Source of the DNA: Sphingomonas sp. PP-CE-3A-406
GTDB taxonomy: Bacteria > Pseudomonadota > Alphaproteobacteria > Sphingomonadales > Sphingomonadaceae
Direction: 5' to 3'
Assembly (NCBI RefSeq): GCF_003688625.1
Contig: NZ_RCWY01000001.1
Location: 1,116,001-1,180,000, forward strand
Length of the DNA stretch: 64,000 nucleotides
Below are positions 16,069-25,045 of this stretch, one piece after another. Made by a program: the position numbers and the translations under genes. The notes below the pieces were generated by a model, which did no database searches, was not told where the DNA came from, and saw nothing but the letters and a program-made list of their open reading frames with translations. Position 1 is the stretch's first letter. Each line of letters starts with the position of its first letter.

Positions 16069-16163
16069 CGTCATCCCCGCGGAGGCGGGGCCCCATAGCC
16101 TCCAACGGTCGTGCACGATCGCACGTCCAGCCAGTATGGGTTCCCGCCTTCGCGGGAATGACG
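16069..16163. repeat. Family C inverted repeat
   Basis: GTCATCCCCGCGGAGGCGGGG, then CCCATA, and in mirror position TATGGG, then CCCGCCTTCGCGGGAATGACG. The related copy is at 50289-50383. It lies between two converging genes. Confidence 0.85.
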
Positions 16164-16180
16164 GAGTAGAGACGGGGTAT

Positions 16181-17242
16181 TTACGGGATCAGCCGGTCCG
16201 CGCGCAGCTCCGCGAACAGGTCGAAGAACGCGTCATCCGTGGGCTGGTATTCCTTGAACCCCAAGCGGCGGCTCTTGCCCATGTCCGTCACCACCTCGAT
16301 CGGGCGGCCGAGATCGGCGTCGGTGTGCCACGGCGAGGCGAGCCGCGACAGGTCGGCTTCCGCCAGGCCTTCGCGCGCGGCGATCTCGCGCCAGATGCCG
16401 GCGTCATCCTTCATCTGCTCGTCGAGCGTGAGCACGGTGCCGTCGAACGGGGCCGGCTCGATCCCGAACCACTCGGCGATGCGGCCCCACATCCAGCTCC
16501 AGCGGAAGACGTCGCCGTTGACGACGTTGAACGCCTCGTTGCGCGCCTCGGGCGTGGTCGCCGCCCAGATCAGGTGATCGGCGAGCATCGTCGCGCTGGT
16601 CATGTCGGTCAGGCCGTTCCACTGCGCGGCCGAGCCGGGGAAGCGGAACGGGCGACCGGTTTCGCGGCACAGCGTCGCATAGACCGCAAGCGTGGTGCCC
16701 ATATTCATTGCGTTGCCGACCGCCTTGCCGATGATCGTGTGCGGGCGGTGGACGCTCCAGCCGAAGCCTTCGCGCTCCGCCGCCTCGAACACGGCGTCTT
16801 CCTGCGCGTAGTAGAAGTTCTCGACGTCGAGGCGGCCCTGCTCCTCGCGGAACGGGGTCTGCGGGAGGACGCCCTTGCCGTACGCCTCGAACGGTCCGAG
16901 GTAGTGCTTCAGGCCGGTGACGAGGGCGACATGGCCGACGCTTCCGGCTGGCGAGAGCGCGCCGAGCAGGTTGCGGACCATGCCGCCGTTGACGCGGATG
17001 TTCTCCGCTTCGCTGTCCTGGCGCGACCAGGTGGCGATGAACACCGCGTCGGGCTTGAGGCCGGTGAGCGCCTTTTCGAGGCTCGCGGGATCCTGGAGGT
17101 CCGCCGCGACGGGCTGGACACCGTCCTGCTCGGTCGGGCGCCGCGCGAGACCGTGGACGGTCCAGCCGGATTTCACCAATGCCGCGGCGGTCGCGCTGCC
17201 GACGATCCCGCTCGTTCCTACTACCAATGCCGTCTTGGCCAT
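16181..17242 (-). CDS. SDR family NAD(P)-dependent oxidoreductase (PRISE-like)
   Basis: The 353-residue protein begins with a Rossmann nucleotide-binding motif, 'VVGTSGIVGSA' (residues 7-17). It has later segments ('NFYYAQED', 'SVHRPHTIIGKAVGN', 'AFNVVNGDVFRWSWMW') typical of the extended SDR group related to progesterone 5-beta-reductase/iridoid synthase, in which Tyr replaces the usual catalytic arrangement. The likely role is reduction of an enone or ketone. A divergent HxlR regulator gene begins 95 bases upstream and probably controls it. Confidence 0.88.
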   Translation of the reverse strand: MAKTALVVGTSGIVGSATAAALVKSGWTVHGLARRPTEQDGVQPVAADLQDPASLEKALTGLKPDAVFIATWSRQDSEAENIRVNGGMVRNLLGALSPAGSVGHVALVTGLKHYLGPFEAYGKGVLPQTPFREEQGRLDVENFYYAQEDAVFEAAEREGFGWSVHRPHTIIGKAVGNAMNMGTTLAVYATLCRETGRPFRFPGSAAQWNGLTDMTSATMLADHLIWAATTPEARNEAFNVVNGDVFRWSWMWGRIAEWFGIEPAPFDGTVLTLDEQMKDDAGIWREIAAREGLAEADLSRLASPWHTDADLGRPIEVVTDMGKSRRLGFKEYQPTDDAFFDLFAELRADRLIP

Positions 17243-17337
17243 CTTCAGCTCCTTATCTGCTCGCTACCAGCTAGGCACCGAACGCACGGGCTTCTAGAAG
17301 GCACCCTTTGGGGACATAGGCACCGGAAGGTATCCAC

Positions 17338-17715
17338 ATGCAGGCGGGAACGGCCGACGAGGAATGGCGCGAGGACTGCGCGCCGCGGCGGACGCTGGAG
17401 CTGTTCGCGACCAAGTGGACGAGCATGATCCTGCATACGTTGCACGTGCGGCACGACGGGCCGGCGCGGACCGGCGTGCTGCTGCGATCGATCCCCGGAA
17501 TCTCAAAAAAGATGCTGACGCAGACGTTGCGCGAAATGGAGGCGGCCGGGCTGGTCGTGCGGACCGTCCACGGGACGGTGCCGCCCGCGGTGGATTATGC
17601 GCTGACGCCGCTCGGCGCGCGGTTCGTCGAGCCGGTCGAGCTGCTGTACGATTGGGGGCGCCGGAATGCCGACGCGCTCGATGCGTTGCAGGCCAAGCCA
17701 AGCTCGCGACGGTAA
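17338..17715 (+). CDS. HxlR family transcriptional regulator
   Basis: The 125-residue winged-helix protein matches HxlR: a Cys near the N terminus ('EDCAPRRTLELFATKWTSMIL', C19 region), the helix 'LRSIPGISKKMLTQTLREMEAAGLV' and 'YALTPLGARF'. HxlR proteins often sense electrophiles or oxidants through Cys and regulate adjacent oxidoreductase genes. The divergent SDR gene is therefore the likely target. Confidence 0.92.
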   Translation: MQAGTADEEWREDCAPRRTLELFATKWTSMILHTLHVRHDGPARTGVLLRSIPGISKKMLTQTLREMEAAGLVVRTVHGTVPPAVDYALTPLGARFVEPVELLYDWGRRNADALDALQAKPSSRR

Positions 17716-17758
17716 CGACGGTTTGCAGTGACGATCCGCTTGTCGCTATGGGGCGCGG

Positions 17759-17989
17759 ATGACCGCATCGGATCTCCAGAGCCTGTTCGTCACCAACCTC
17801 GTCCGGTACAATAGCGGCGACCGGCGACGGTGGCGGCTGATCGTCGGCGACGTGAAGGTCTACAGCCTCGCGACGCACGCGCATTGCAACTGGGCGGTGA
17901 CGCCGTCGGGCAGCGCGAGCGAGGTCGACGCGGTCGAGCGGCTGGCGGACCGGCTGCGCGAGGATCACCCTATCATCACCGCCGGCTGA
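17759..17989 (+). CDS. Small conserved-looking hypothetical protein
   Basis: The 76-residue protein has no membrane segment and ends with the pattern 'EVDAVERLADRLREDHPII'. Its codon use looks native, and it lies between HxlR and another small gene in the same direction. I do not recognise a domain, and the start ATG has only a GGGGCGCGG upstream. It is probably a real lineage-specific cytosolic protein. Confidence 0.6.
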   Translation: MTASDLQSLFVTNLVRYNSGDRRRWRLIVGDVKVYSLATHAHCNWAVTPSGSASEVDAVERLADRLREDHPIITAG

Positions 17990-18039
17990 CGGCGTCAAAT
18001 ACCCCGACTGACGGCCTTTCATCTACGCAGGAGCATCAC

Positions 18040-18327
18040 ATGGCGAAGCAATATTGGGCGCAGATCATCGAACTCGACGAGGAAATGACCGCCGCGACGA
18101 TCCCCGGCGCGACCGATCACGAGGATGCGGCGGATTCGCTGGTCGCGGATTTCGTCGGCGCGATGGGTGGCGAGATTACGTCTGGCGCGGTGCGCGTCTG
18201 GGTGCAGGGCGGGGCCGAGAAGGTCTATGACTGGAAGGCGGACTTCACGATGCCCGACATGGACGAGATGGGCGACGAGGACGAGATGGAGGTCGAGGGC
18301 GAGATCGAGCTGACCGAGCGGGTTTGA
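18040..18327 (+). CDS. Small acidic hypothetical protein
   Basis: The 95-residue protein starts at ATG 18040 with CAGGAG 7 bases upstream. The last third is strongly acidic and Met-rich ('MPDMDEMGDEDEMEVEGE'). There is no signal peptide or membrane helix. Function is unknown. A family-A repeat follows directly. Confidence 0.7.
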   Translation: MAKQYWAQIIELDEEMTAATIPGATDHEDAADSLVADFVGAMGGEITSGAVRVWVQGGAEKVYDWKADFTMPDMDEMGDEDEMEVEGEIELTERV

Positions 18328-18347
18328 GCTCACGCGACGTCACTTTC

Positions 18348-18428
18348 GTCATCCCAGCGAAAGCTGGGATCCAGAGCGGCGCAGCATTACACCCTTGGCT
18401 CTGGATCCTGACTTTCGTCAGGATGACG
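18348..18428. repeat. REP-like palindrome, family A copy 3
   Basis: The left arm is a variant (GTCATCCCAGCGAAAGCTGGGATCC), each arm being internally palindromic. The right arm is the standard GGATCCTGACTTTCGTCAGGATGACG. Confidence 0.88.
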
Positions 18429-18433
18429 ACGTA

Positions 18434-19954
18434 TCAGGGCACCGTCTTCCCCGCGGGCGCGAGTTCGTGCCAGGTGTGGTCGTCGTGCGCTAGCAGGGCA
18501 TCGGCCGCGGCCGGCCCTAGCGTGCCCGCCTCATACGGCTCCGGCATGCCGGCGTCATGCGCCCACAGGTCGAGGAACGGCTGCACCGCGGCCCAGCCCG
18601 CCTCTATCGCGTCCGCCCGTTGGAACAGCGTCTGGTCGCCGACGAACAGGTCGTAGATCAGCGACTCATACCCGGTCAGGTGACCGATATCGAACGCATC
18701 GGCATAGCGGAAATCGAGCGCGATCGGCGCGGTCGCGACTTCGAGGCCGGGGCGTTTGATGTTGATGTCCATGCTCAGCCCTTCGTCGGGCTGGATCTGG
18801 ATGATCAGGCGGTTGGGCGGCAGCATGTCGGCGGCGGCACCGGGGAACGACGCGAACGGGACCGGCTTGAAGGTGATCGCGATCTCGGTGTCGCGACACG
18901 TCATCGCCTTGCCGGTGCGCAGGTAGAACGGCACGCCCGCCCAGCGCCAGGTGTCGACCATCAGCTTCAGCGCGACATAGGTCTCGGTCCGGCTGTCCGG
19001 CGCGACGTCGGGCGAGGCGGTGTAGGCGGGAACATCCACGCCCTTCACCTTGCCAGCGGTATACTGGCCGCGAACGCCGTTGCGCTTCGCCTTGCCGGGC
19101 GAATAGACTCGGACGGCTTTGAGCACCTTGCCCTTTTCGTTGCGGATCGCCTCGGCATCGAAGCTCGCTGGTGGCTCCATCGCGACCATCGCGAGCAGCT
19201 GGAACAGGTGGTTGGGGACCATGTCGCGCAGCGCGCCGGTGCCGTCGTAGAACTTGCCACGGGTGCCGACGTCGACCGTCTCGGCGGCGGTGATCTGGAC
19301 GTGCGCGATGCAGTCCGAGTTCCAGACGCGCTCGATCATCATGTTCGCGAACCGCGCGGTCATGATGTTCTGCACGGTTTCCTTGCCGAGGAAATGGTCG
19401 ATCCGGTACACCTGCGCTTCGCCGACCTTCGACAGGATGCGCGCGTTGAGTGCCTGAGCGGAGGCCAGGTCGTGCCCGAACGGCTTCTCGATCGCGATCC
19501 GGCGGAAGGCATGCGGCGCTTCCGCCATCAGGCCGTGATCGGCGAGCTTATCGACGATGTCGCCGAAAAACTTGGCGGGCACCGCGAAGTAGAACGCCAC
19601 GTTGCCCTTCACGCGTGTCTTGAGCTGTTCGTAGACGTCGTCGTGCGTGAAATCGCCCTGGAGATAGCCGACGCGATCCTTGAGCCGTGCCCACGCGTCG
19701 CCTTTCTCGCCGGCCCCTTCGCCGCCCTTCGCATCGAAGCTGCCGAGCGCCTCGCGCAACGACTGATCGTTGCCTTCGTCGATGCCGACACCGAGGACGT
19801 GAAAATCGTTACCGACAAGCCCCAGTCGAGTCATGTTGATCAGTGCCGGCATCAGCAGGCGGCGGGTCAGGTCACCGAAGGCGCCGAAGATCACGAGCGT
19901 CGTCGGCGGGGCGGGCTTCACGGACTTGATCACGAATTCGCCTCGGACATGCAT
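18434..19954 (-). CDS. zwf: Glucose-6-phosphate 1-dehydrogenase
   Basis: This enzyme oxidises glucose 6-phosphate to 6-phosphogluconolactone with NAD(P)+, feeding the Entner-Doudoroff and pentose phosphate routes. The 506-residue protein has the nucleotide-binding 'IFGAFGDLTRRLL' (usual form G-A-S-G-D-L) and the active-site 'YRIDHFLGKETVQNI', with the catalytic His later in the chain. The length fits the family. AAGGG precedes the ATG. No other pentose phosphate or Entner-Doudoroff gene is adjacent in this window. Confidence 0.96.
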   Translation of the reverse strand: MHVRGEFVIKSVKPAPPTTLVIFGAFGDLTRRLLMPALINMTRLGLVGNDFHVLGVGIDEGNDQSLREALGSFDAKGGEGAGEKGDAWARLKDRVGYLQGDFTHDDVYEQLKTRVKGNVAFYFAVPAKFFGDIVDKLADHGLMAEAPHAFRRIAIEKPFGHDLASAQALNARILSKVGEAQVYRIDHFLGKETVQNIMTARFANMMIERVWNSDCIAHVQITAAETVDVGTRGKFYDGTGALRDMVPNHLFQLLAMVAMEPPASFDAEAIRNEKGKVLKAVRVYSPGKAKRNGVRGQYTAGKVKGVDVPAYTASPDVAPDSRTETYVALKLMVDTWRWAGVPFYLRTGKAMTCRDTEIAITFKPVPFASFPGAAADMLPPNRLIIQIQPDEGLSMDINIKRPGLEVATAPIALDFRYADAFDIGHLTGYESLIYDLFVGDQTLFQRADAIEAGWAAVQPFLDLWAHDAGMPEPYEAGTLGPAAADALLAHDDHTWHELAPAGKTVP

Positions 19955-20016
19955 CGACCCTTTCTACGGTGGTTTCTTCAAACCGCGTAGCGTGTGTCGA
20001 TGTTCCCCGCACGCCC

Positions 20017-21564
20017 TCAGGTCGCCGTGAGGATGTTGTCCCCGAACGCACGCGCGTCGACCTCCGCCCAGTCGAGTTCCTCCTGCAGGCGGCGATAGAC
20101 ATCCTCGGCCACCTCGCCCTTGTCGCGCATTTCGTGGAGCACGATGCGCTGGCAGGCGATCATCTCAAGATGGAGTTCGTCGAATTCCGAGGTCGCCTGC
20201 GGGTCGTCTGCCTCGGCGGTGACCTTGCCTGCTGAGCCATAGCGGAAGCGCAACGCATCGGCCGCCGCGCCTTCGCGTGCTGGCAGGACGGCTAGCCCTG
20301 CATCGATCAGTCGCTTGCGCGCGGGGGCGATCTCGTCGGCAAGCCCCGTGTCTGCGCCGAGATCGAGACGGCGGATCAGGGGGCCCAGTGTGAGCCCTTG
20401 CAGCACCAGCGTGCCGATCACGACGGCGAACGCGGCGAGCACGATCAGGTCGCGGCCCGGCACCGATCGTGGCAGCGCGAATGCGGTGGCGAGCGTCAGC
20501 AGTCCACGCATACCCGACCAAGACAGGATGATCGACGCGTTCCACGGCGGCGGCTTGGGCAGCCAGGACGGCGCGTAGCGGTTGGCGATCACGCCCTCGA
20601 CGAAGCGCACGAAGAACACCCATGCGATGCGCGTGGCCAGCACGGTCGCCAGCACCGCGGCGGCGAACCCGATCGCAGGCCAGCGCTCGGCAGCGGGCAG
20701 GCCGACCAGCACGTCGCGCGATTGCAGCCCCATCAGCGCGAACGCGATGATGTTGAGGACGAGCACCGCCGCCGACCATACCGCTGCGCCCTGCAACCGG
20801 TCGCGTGCGGGCTGGACGATCGGGCGGCGCTGCGACACGATCATCCCGAACGTGACGACCGCGAGCACCGGCGAGATGTGCAGCCGCTCGGCCAGCAGCC
20901 AGATCCCGAACGTCACGGCGAAATCGGCTATGCTCGCCCCCAGCGTGCCCGCGAACAACGGCGCGACGCGGAGGTAGAGCCACGACGCAATGGCCCCGAA
21001 CACGATCCCGCCTGGCACCGCGGCGGCGAGCGCCAGCGGCGTCACCGGCGTATCCGAATGCGTCGCGAACGCCACCGCCAGCCCGAACAGCAGCAGCGCG
21101 GTGGCGTCGTTGAGGAGACTCTCGCCCTGGAGCAGCAGCAGGCCGCGGCGCGGGATGCCTACTTCACCGAGCACCGCTTCTGAGGCGGCAGCATCGGGTG
21201 GTGCAACGATTGCCCCCAAAGCGAACGCGGCGGCGAGCGGCAATCCGCCCAGCGTCACACCAACCAGCGCGACCGCTGACGCCGTGACAAGCACGGCGAA
21301 TACCGCGAGGCTGAGCAGCGGGAACCAGTGTCGCCGCAACGCGCGTGGGCTGGTGTAATAGGCGGCGTACAGCAGCGCGGGGGCGATGAACAACGCCAGC
21401 GCCAGATGCGGCTCGACCGTGATCTTCGGTGCGAACGGCAACGCGGCAAAACCGATCCCGGCCGCCGCCAGCAGGGTCGGATAGGGCACGTTCAACTTGC
21501 GCGCGAGGACCAGCAGGACCAGCGCGGCGAGCAGGATCGCGTCGAGGCTTTCGAATACTTCCAC
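20017..21564 (-). CDS. Na+/H+ antiporter (CPA1 family)
   Basis: This is an inner-membrane cation/proton antiporter of the CPA1/NhaP type with about 12 hydrophobic segments. Diagnostic are 'GAIVAPPDAAASEAVL' and 'LLLLQGESLLNDATALLLF', the ion-binding Asp and (E)S-L-L-N-D motifs. A cytosolic C-terminal tail of about 100 residues follows. I start it at GTG 21564, giving 515 residues. The longer open frame (from 21627) would begin inside the T tract of a terminator and is unlikely. Confidence 0.88.
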   Translation of the reverse strand: MEVFESLDAILLAALVLLVLARKLNVPYPTLLAAAGIGFAALPFAPKITVEPHLALALFIAPALLYAAYYTSPRALRRHWFPLLSLAVFAVLVTASAVALVGVTLGGLPLAAAFALGAIVAPPDAAASEAVLGEVGIPRRGLLLLQGESLLNDATALLLFGLAVAFATHSDTPVTPLALAAAVPGGIVFGAIASWLYLRVAPLFAGTLGASIADFAVTFGIWLLAERLHISPVLAVVTFGMIVSQRRPIVQPARDRLQGAAVWSAAVLVLNIIAFALMGLQSRDVLVGLPAAERWPAIGFAAAVLATVLATRIAWVFFVRFVEGVIANRYAPSWLPKPPPWNASIILSWSGMRGLLTLATAFALPRSVPGRDLIVLAAFAVVIGTLVLQGLTLGPLIRRLDLGADTGLADEIAPARKRLIDAGLAVLPAREGAAADALRFRYGSAGKVTAEADDPQATSEFDELHLEMIACQRIVLHEMRDKGEVAEDVYRRLQEELDWAEVDARAFGDNILTAT

Positions 21565-21615
21565 GGGCACGCAACGGGTGGGAGGAGCGGACGGGCCCAC
21601 CGCATCGCGCGGGCC

Positions 21616-21650
21616 AAAAAAAACCACCCCGTGCGTGTCGCACGGAGTGG
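21616..21650 (-). terminator. Terminator between SapC gene and antiporter
   Basis: Read on the minus strand, CCACTCCGTGCG pairs with CGCACGGGGTGG around a 3-base loop and is followed by eight T residues. It ends the transcript from the upstream sapC-like gene and separates it from the antiporter gene. Confidence 0.9.
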
Positions 21651-21911
21651 CCTAGGTTCAGGGAGGAGGGACGCTAGAAGCGTCCCGTACGGCGCCGCGA
21701 AAGGGGGGGACACGATGCCGTACAGGATCTAAATGGGTGAGCGCCGATTTGGTTCAACCCTTGTTGCACCGCACTGCAAATAATTTTGCTAAATCCGTAC
21801 GTCCGGGGTCGAGCGGCACCCTCATAGAGCTGCCGGCGGTGCGGCAGGGCACCGGTATCGAGGACGACCCGTACCGCACTGAGCGCCACGGATCGTCCTT
21901 GTGGGAAAGCC

Positions 21912-22694
21912 TCAGACGTTGAACTGCGGTGCGGCCATCTGCGGCTGCGGGGTCTGGCCGAGCTGGGCCTGGCGCGCGAAGATGTCGCGCATCAGCGACA
22001 GCGAGAACAGGTGTGCGTACAGCAACGGCAGCATGCCCGACTTGCTCATCTTGCGCAGCGCATCGCCGCGCAGGTCGATCAGTTTTTCCTCGTTGATCAT
22101 CTGGAAGCCGCGATAGACGAACGGCTGGTCCGCACCTTCAGGCTGGATCGTGACTTCGCCGTCCATCAGCAGCTCGAGCTCGCGCAGCTCGTTCATGAAG
22201 TTCTGCGTGCGCGCACCAGCCTGTTCGAACGACTCGTTGAAGCCGAGGATGTTCTTGGTCAGCTCGGTCGGCTGGCCGTTCTCGAACAGCGCATCGCCGT
22301 CCTCGAACTCGCCGATCGCCTGCGAGGTCGGGTCGAAGCAGAGCGACAGCTCCTGCGCATCGGGGTGCAGGCGCGCGAGCATGTACGGGTAGCGGCGGAC
22401 GTATGCCGGCACGTAGAACGTGTTCTCGGTCAGCTTGCCGTCGTCGCCGACGAACACGTTGACGCCCTCGTTCAGGCCCATCAGCGCGAGCGGGATCGCG
22501 TCGTCGCCGACCGAGAAGACGATCGGCATGTGGCGCTGGACCAGCGGAAACTCGTCGACGGTGATCGGGATCGCGTGCTGGCCGACCAGGAACGGCGCGC
22601 TGTCCTGCGGGCGGACCTTGTAGTTCGCGTGCGCGTCGCTCGAAAGCGGCTCGAGGCCATTGTAGAAAAGCGGAAGCTGGGCGGTGCTGGCCAT
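21912..22694 (-). CDS. SapC family protein
   Basis: The 260-residue protein matches SapC: the N-terminal 'LPLFYNGLEPLSSDAHANYK' residues, 'PIVFSVGDDAIPLALMGL', 'VPAYVRRYPYML' and a C-terminal 'FQMINEEKL'. In Campylobacter, SapC-type genes sit with the S-layer locus, but in sphingomonads and Caulobacter relatives the role is unclear; members often accompany tryptophan halogenase or TonB-receptor genes. None is present here. CGGAGAG precedes the ATG, and a strong terminator lies downstream. Confidence 0.9.
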   Translation of the reverse strand: MASTAQLPLFYNGLEPLSSDAHANYKVRPQDSAPFLVGQHAIPITVDEFPLVQRHMPIVFSVGDDAIPLALMGLNEGVNVFVGDDGKLTENTFYVPAYVRRYPYMLARLHPDAQELSLCFDPTSQAIGEFEDGDALFENGQPTELTKNILGFNESFEQAGARTQNFMNELRELELLMDGEVTIQPEGADQPFVYRGFQMINEEKLIDLRGDALRKMSKSGMLPLLYAHLFSLSLMRDIFARQAQLGQTPQPQMAAPQFNV

Positions 22695-22756
22695 GTTACT
22701 CTCCGGATCGGTCGGTCGAAATGCCGGTGGCTCATGCCACCGATTGGGGCGAGGCT

Positions 22757-24247
22757 CTATGGTGCGCCGGGCGGGCGTGCAAGTGTGACGAGCTTGCCGG
22801 GGTTGAGGATGCCGAGCGGATCGAGTGCGGACTTGATCGCGCGCAGAGCGGTCATCCGCGCGGGTGACGAGAGGCGTTCGAGTTCATCGCGCTTCATCTG
22901 GCCGATGCCGTGCTCCGCGGAGATCGAGCCGCCGGCCGCGACGACGAGGTCGCCGACGAAGCGGGTGACGACCGGCGCGTCTTCGGCATACCAGTGCGCG
23001 GGGTCGGTGCCGGGCGCGGCGCGGACGTGGAAATGGACGTTGCCGTCGCCGAGATGGCCGAAGCCGCTGGCGTGCGTGCCGGGGAAGCGTGCATCGCACG
23101 CCGCCGCCGCCTCGATCATGAAGCGCGGCATCGTATCAACGGGAATCGAGATGTCGTGCTGCGTTGCGGGACCGAGCGCGCGTTCGGCGGCGGAGAGCGA
23201 GTCGCGGAGCAGCCAGAAGGCGGCGGACTGGGCTTCGCTGGTGGCGATCGTCGCGTCTTCGATGGCGCCGTCTTCGAGCGCTTTGCCGAGCAGGCGTTCG
23301 AGGAGGGCGCTCGGGGATTCGCCTTCGGTGGTGGCAGACGTCGCCTCGATCAGGAGGTGCCAGGGGTGGCGGCCGGCGAGTGGCGCGCGCGCGTTCGGGA
23401 GGTGCGCGATGGCGGCGGCGAGCGACTCGACGGGGAGGATCTCGAAGCTCTCGATCGCGTCGGTCTTCGCCTGCATCGTGCGCAGGAGTTTCAGCGCGGC
23501 CTGGGGCGAACGGATGCCGACCCACGCGGTGCCGCGCGCTGCGATTGCGGGGGCCAGGCGTAGCGTGGCGGCGGTGACGATCGCCAGCGTGCCTTCCGCG
23601 CCGATGAAGAGCTGGTCAAGGTCGTAGCCGCGGTTGTCCTTCTTGAGCGCGGACAGGCCGTCGTAGATGCTGCCATCGGCGAGCACCGCCTCGACGCCCG
23701 CGACGAGGCCGCGCATCGTGCCGAACTTGAGCACCTGCGTGCCACCGGCGTTGGTCGAGACGAGCCCACCGATCGTCGCCGTGCCGCGTGCGCCGAGCGT
23801 CAGCGGGAAGCGCCACCCCTGCCCTTGCGCGGCGCCGTCGAGGTCGGCGAGGATCACGCCAGCCTCGGCGATCGCAAGCCCGGCGTCGGCGTCGAGGCTG
23901 CGGATGCGGTTCAGGCGACGCAGCGACAGGATCAGCGCGCTGCCGTCGGCGGGGGCGGTCGCGCCGCCGACCATCGAGGTGTTGCCACCTTGCGCGACCA
24001 GCGGCACGCGGTGCTCGGCGGCGGCCGCGACGATCAGCGCGACTTCGGCGGTCGAGGTCGGTGCAAGCAACGCGTGCGCGACGCCGTGGAAGCGGCCGCG
24101 CCAATCGTGCAGCCATGGGTCGATATCGGTGGCGTCGGTGACGATCGCCTTTGCGTCGAGACACGCGCTCAGCGAGCCGAGCATGGCGGCTTGCGAAGGG
24201 GTCAGGATTGCTGTCGGAAAAATAGCCACAGGCCACGCGCTAGACAA
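22757..24247 (-). CDS. FAD-linked oxidase (D-2-hydroxyacid/2-hydroxyglutarate dehydrogenase-like)
   Basis: The 496-residue protein has the FAD-binding PCMH domain, with 'PLVAQGGNTSMVGGATAPADG' residues, 'GARGTATIGGLVSTNAGG' and 'FIGAEGTLAIVTAATLRL'. Its C-terminal FAD-oxidase C domain ends with 'SISAEHGIGQMKRDELERL' and 'DPLGILNPGK'. This is the layout of bacterial D-lactate, glycolate or D-2-hydroxyglutarate dehydrogenases. The histidine pair in 'GHLGDGNVHFHV' is the expected metal/substrate site. The true start may be an internal codon such as ATG 24184. Confidence 0.9.
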   Translation of the reverse strand: MSSAWPVAIFPTAILTPSQAAMLGSLSACLDAKAIVTDATDIDPWLHDWRGRFHGVAHALLAPTSTAEVALIVAAAAEHRVPLVAQGGNTSMVGGATAPADGSALILSLRRLNRIRSLDADAGLAIAEAGVILADLDGAAQGQGWRFPLTLGARGTATIGGLVSTNAGGTQVLKFGTMRGLVAGVEAVLADGSIYDGLSALKKDNRGYDLDQLFIGAEGTLAIVTAATLRLAPAIAARGTAWVGIRSPQAALKLLRTMQAKTDAIESFEILPVESLAAAIAHLPNARAPLAGRHPWHLLIEATSATTEGESPSALLERLLGKALEDGAIEDATIATSEAQSAAFWLLRDSLSAAERALGPATQHDISIPVDTMPRFMIEAAAACDARFPGTHASGFGHLGDGNVHFHVRAAPGTDPAHWYAEDAPVVTRFVGDLVVAAGGSISAEHGIGQMKRDELERLSSPARMTALRAIKSALDPLGILNPGKLVTLARPPGAP

Positions 24248-24294
24248 AATTCATCGCGCGTTCAACGATCGGCCCTAACGGTTACGACAGCATC

Positions 24295-24771
24295 ATGATC
24301 CACTTCGCGATTCCCGCCACCCTGCTTGCGCTAGCAGGCCCCGCCGCCGCTGCGGCCGCAACGCGGGACACGCCTGTGCGCCCGGTGCAGACCCGTGTGT
24401 CCCATCTGCAGATCGCGCAGATCTCGATCCACGAGCGCATCATCATCCGCGTACCCCGGATGAACCGGACGACGATGCGGACGGTCGATCGGTCGACCGA
24501 ATGGAAGGAGCACAAGGGCCCCAAATGCATCGCCGTGGCCGAGATCGCCGGGGCGATGCTGAACAAGGACGGCGCGCTCGATCTGCTGATGGCCGACCAG
24601 ACCAGGCTGCGCGCGCGGCTCGATGGCGATTGCCGGCCGCTCGATTATTATTCGGGCTTCTATCTGAGACCGGGGCCCGACGGGATGGTCTGCAAGGCGC
24701 GCGATGCGATCCGGATGCGCTCGGGTGCGCGGTGCGAGATCGATGGGTTCAAGAGTTTGCGGCCGAAGTAG
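24295..24771 (+). CDS. Exported hypothetical protein
   Basis: The 158-residue protein has a signal peptide (about 1-22, 'FAIPATLLALAGPAAAAAA'). The mature part has three Cys ('KCIAV', 'GDCRPLDYYSGFYL', 'VCKARD') and a fourth in 'RCEIDGF', which may form disulfides in the periplasm. The pattern is common in sphingomonad orphans, but I know no function. It is transcribed alone. Confidence 0.7.
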   Translation: MIHFAIPATLLALAGPAAAAAATRDTPVRPVQTRVSHLQIAQISIHERIIIRVPRMNRTTMRTVDRSTEWKEHKGPKCIAVAEIAGAMLNKDGALDLLMADQTRLRARLDGDCRPLDYYSGFYLRPGPDGMVCKARDAIRMRSGARCEIDGFKSLRPK

Positions 24772-24823
24772 TAGCGGAGGCAGGCCAGTCTCGTGTGTGG
24801 CGAACGCAGTCTCGCCTCGCTCC

Positions 24824-24904
24824 GTCATCCTGACAAAAGTCAGGATACAGAGTAACTGACGGTACGCTGCTTGGCTCTGGACCCTGACTTTCGTCAGGAT
24901 GACG
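24824..24904. repeat. REP-like palindrome, family A copy 4
   Basis: GTCATCCTGACAAAAGTCAGGATAC forms the left arm and CCTGACTTTCGTCAGGATGACG the right arm, with GGCTCTGG between. Confidence 0.88.
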
Positions 24905-25045
24905 GGGGTTTTTGCGGAAATACGCCGCCCGCCGCCCCCTCCCCATCCTCGATTCACCGCGTTTCCTTGACATTTGTCGCTAAATCGGCGAGCGCAAAAA
25001 CGCTTGAGGGCAGTGCATTTCACCCTCCATTTACCGGACATTTGC

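Noticed and set aside
21565..21627. Longer N terminus of the antiporter
   Set aside because: The in-frame start at 21627 falls in the poly-T part of a terminator for the upstream gene, so it is unlikely to be in the antiporter mRNA's coding part.
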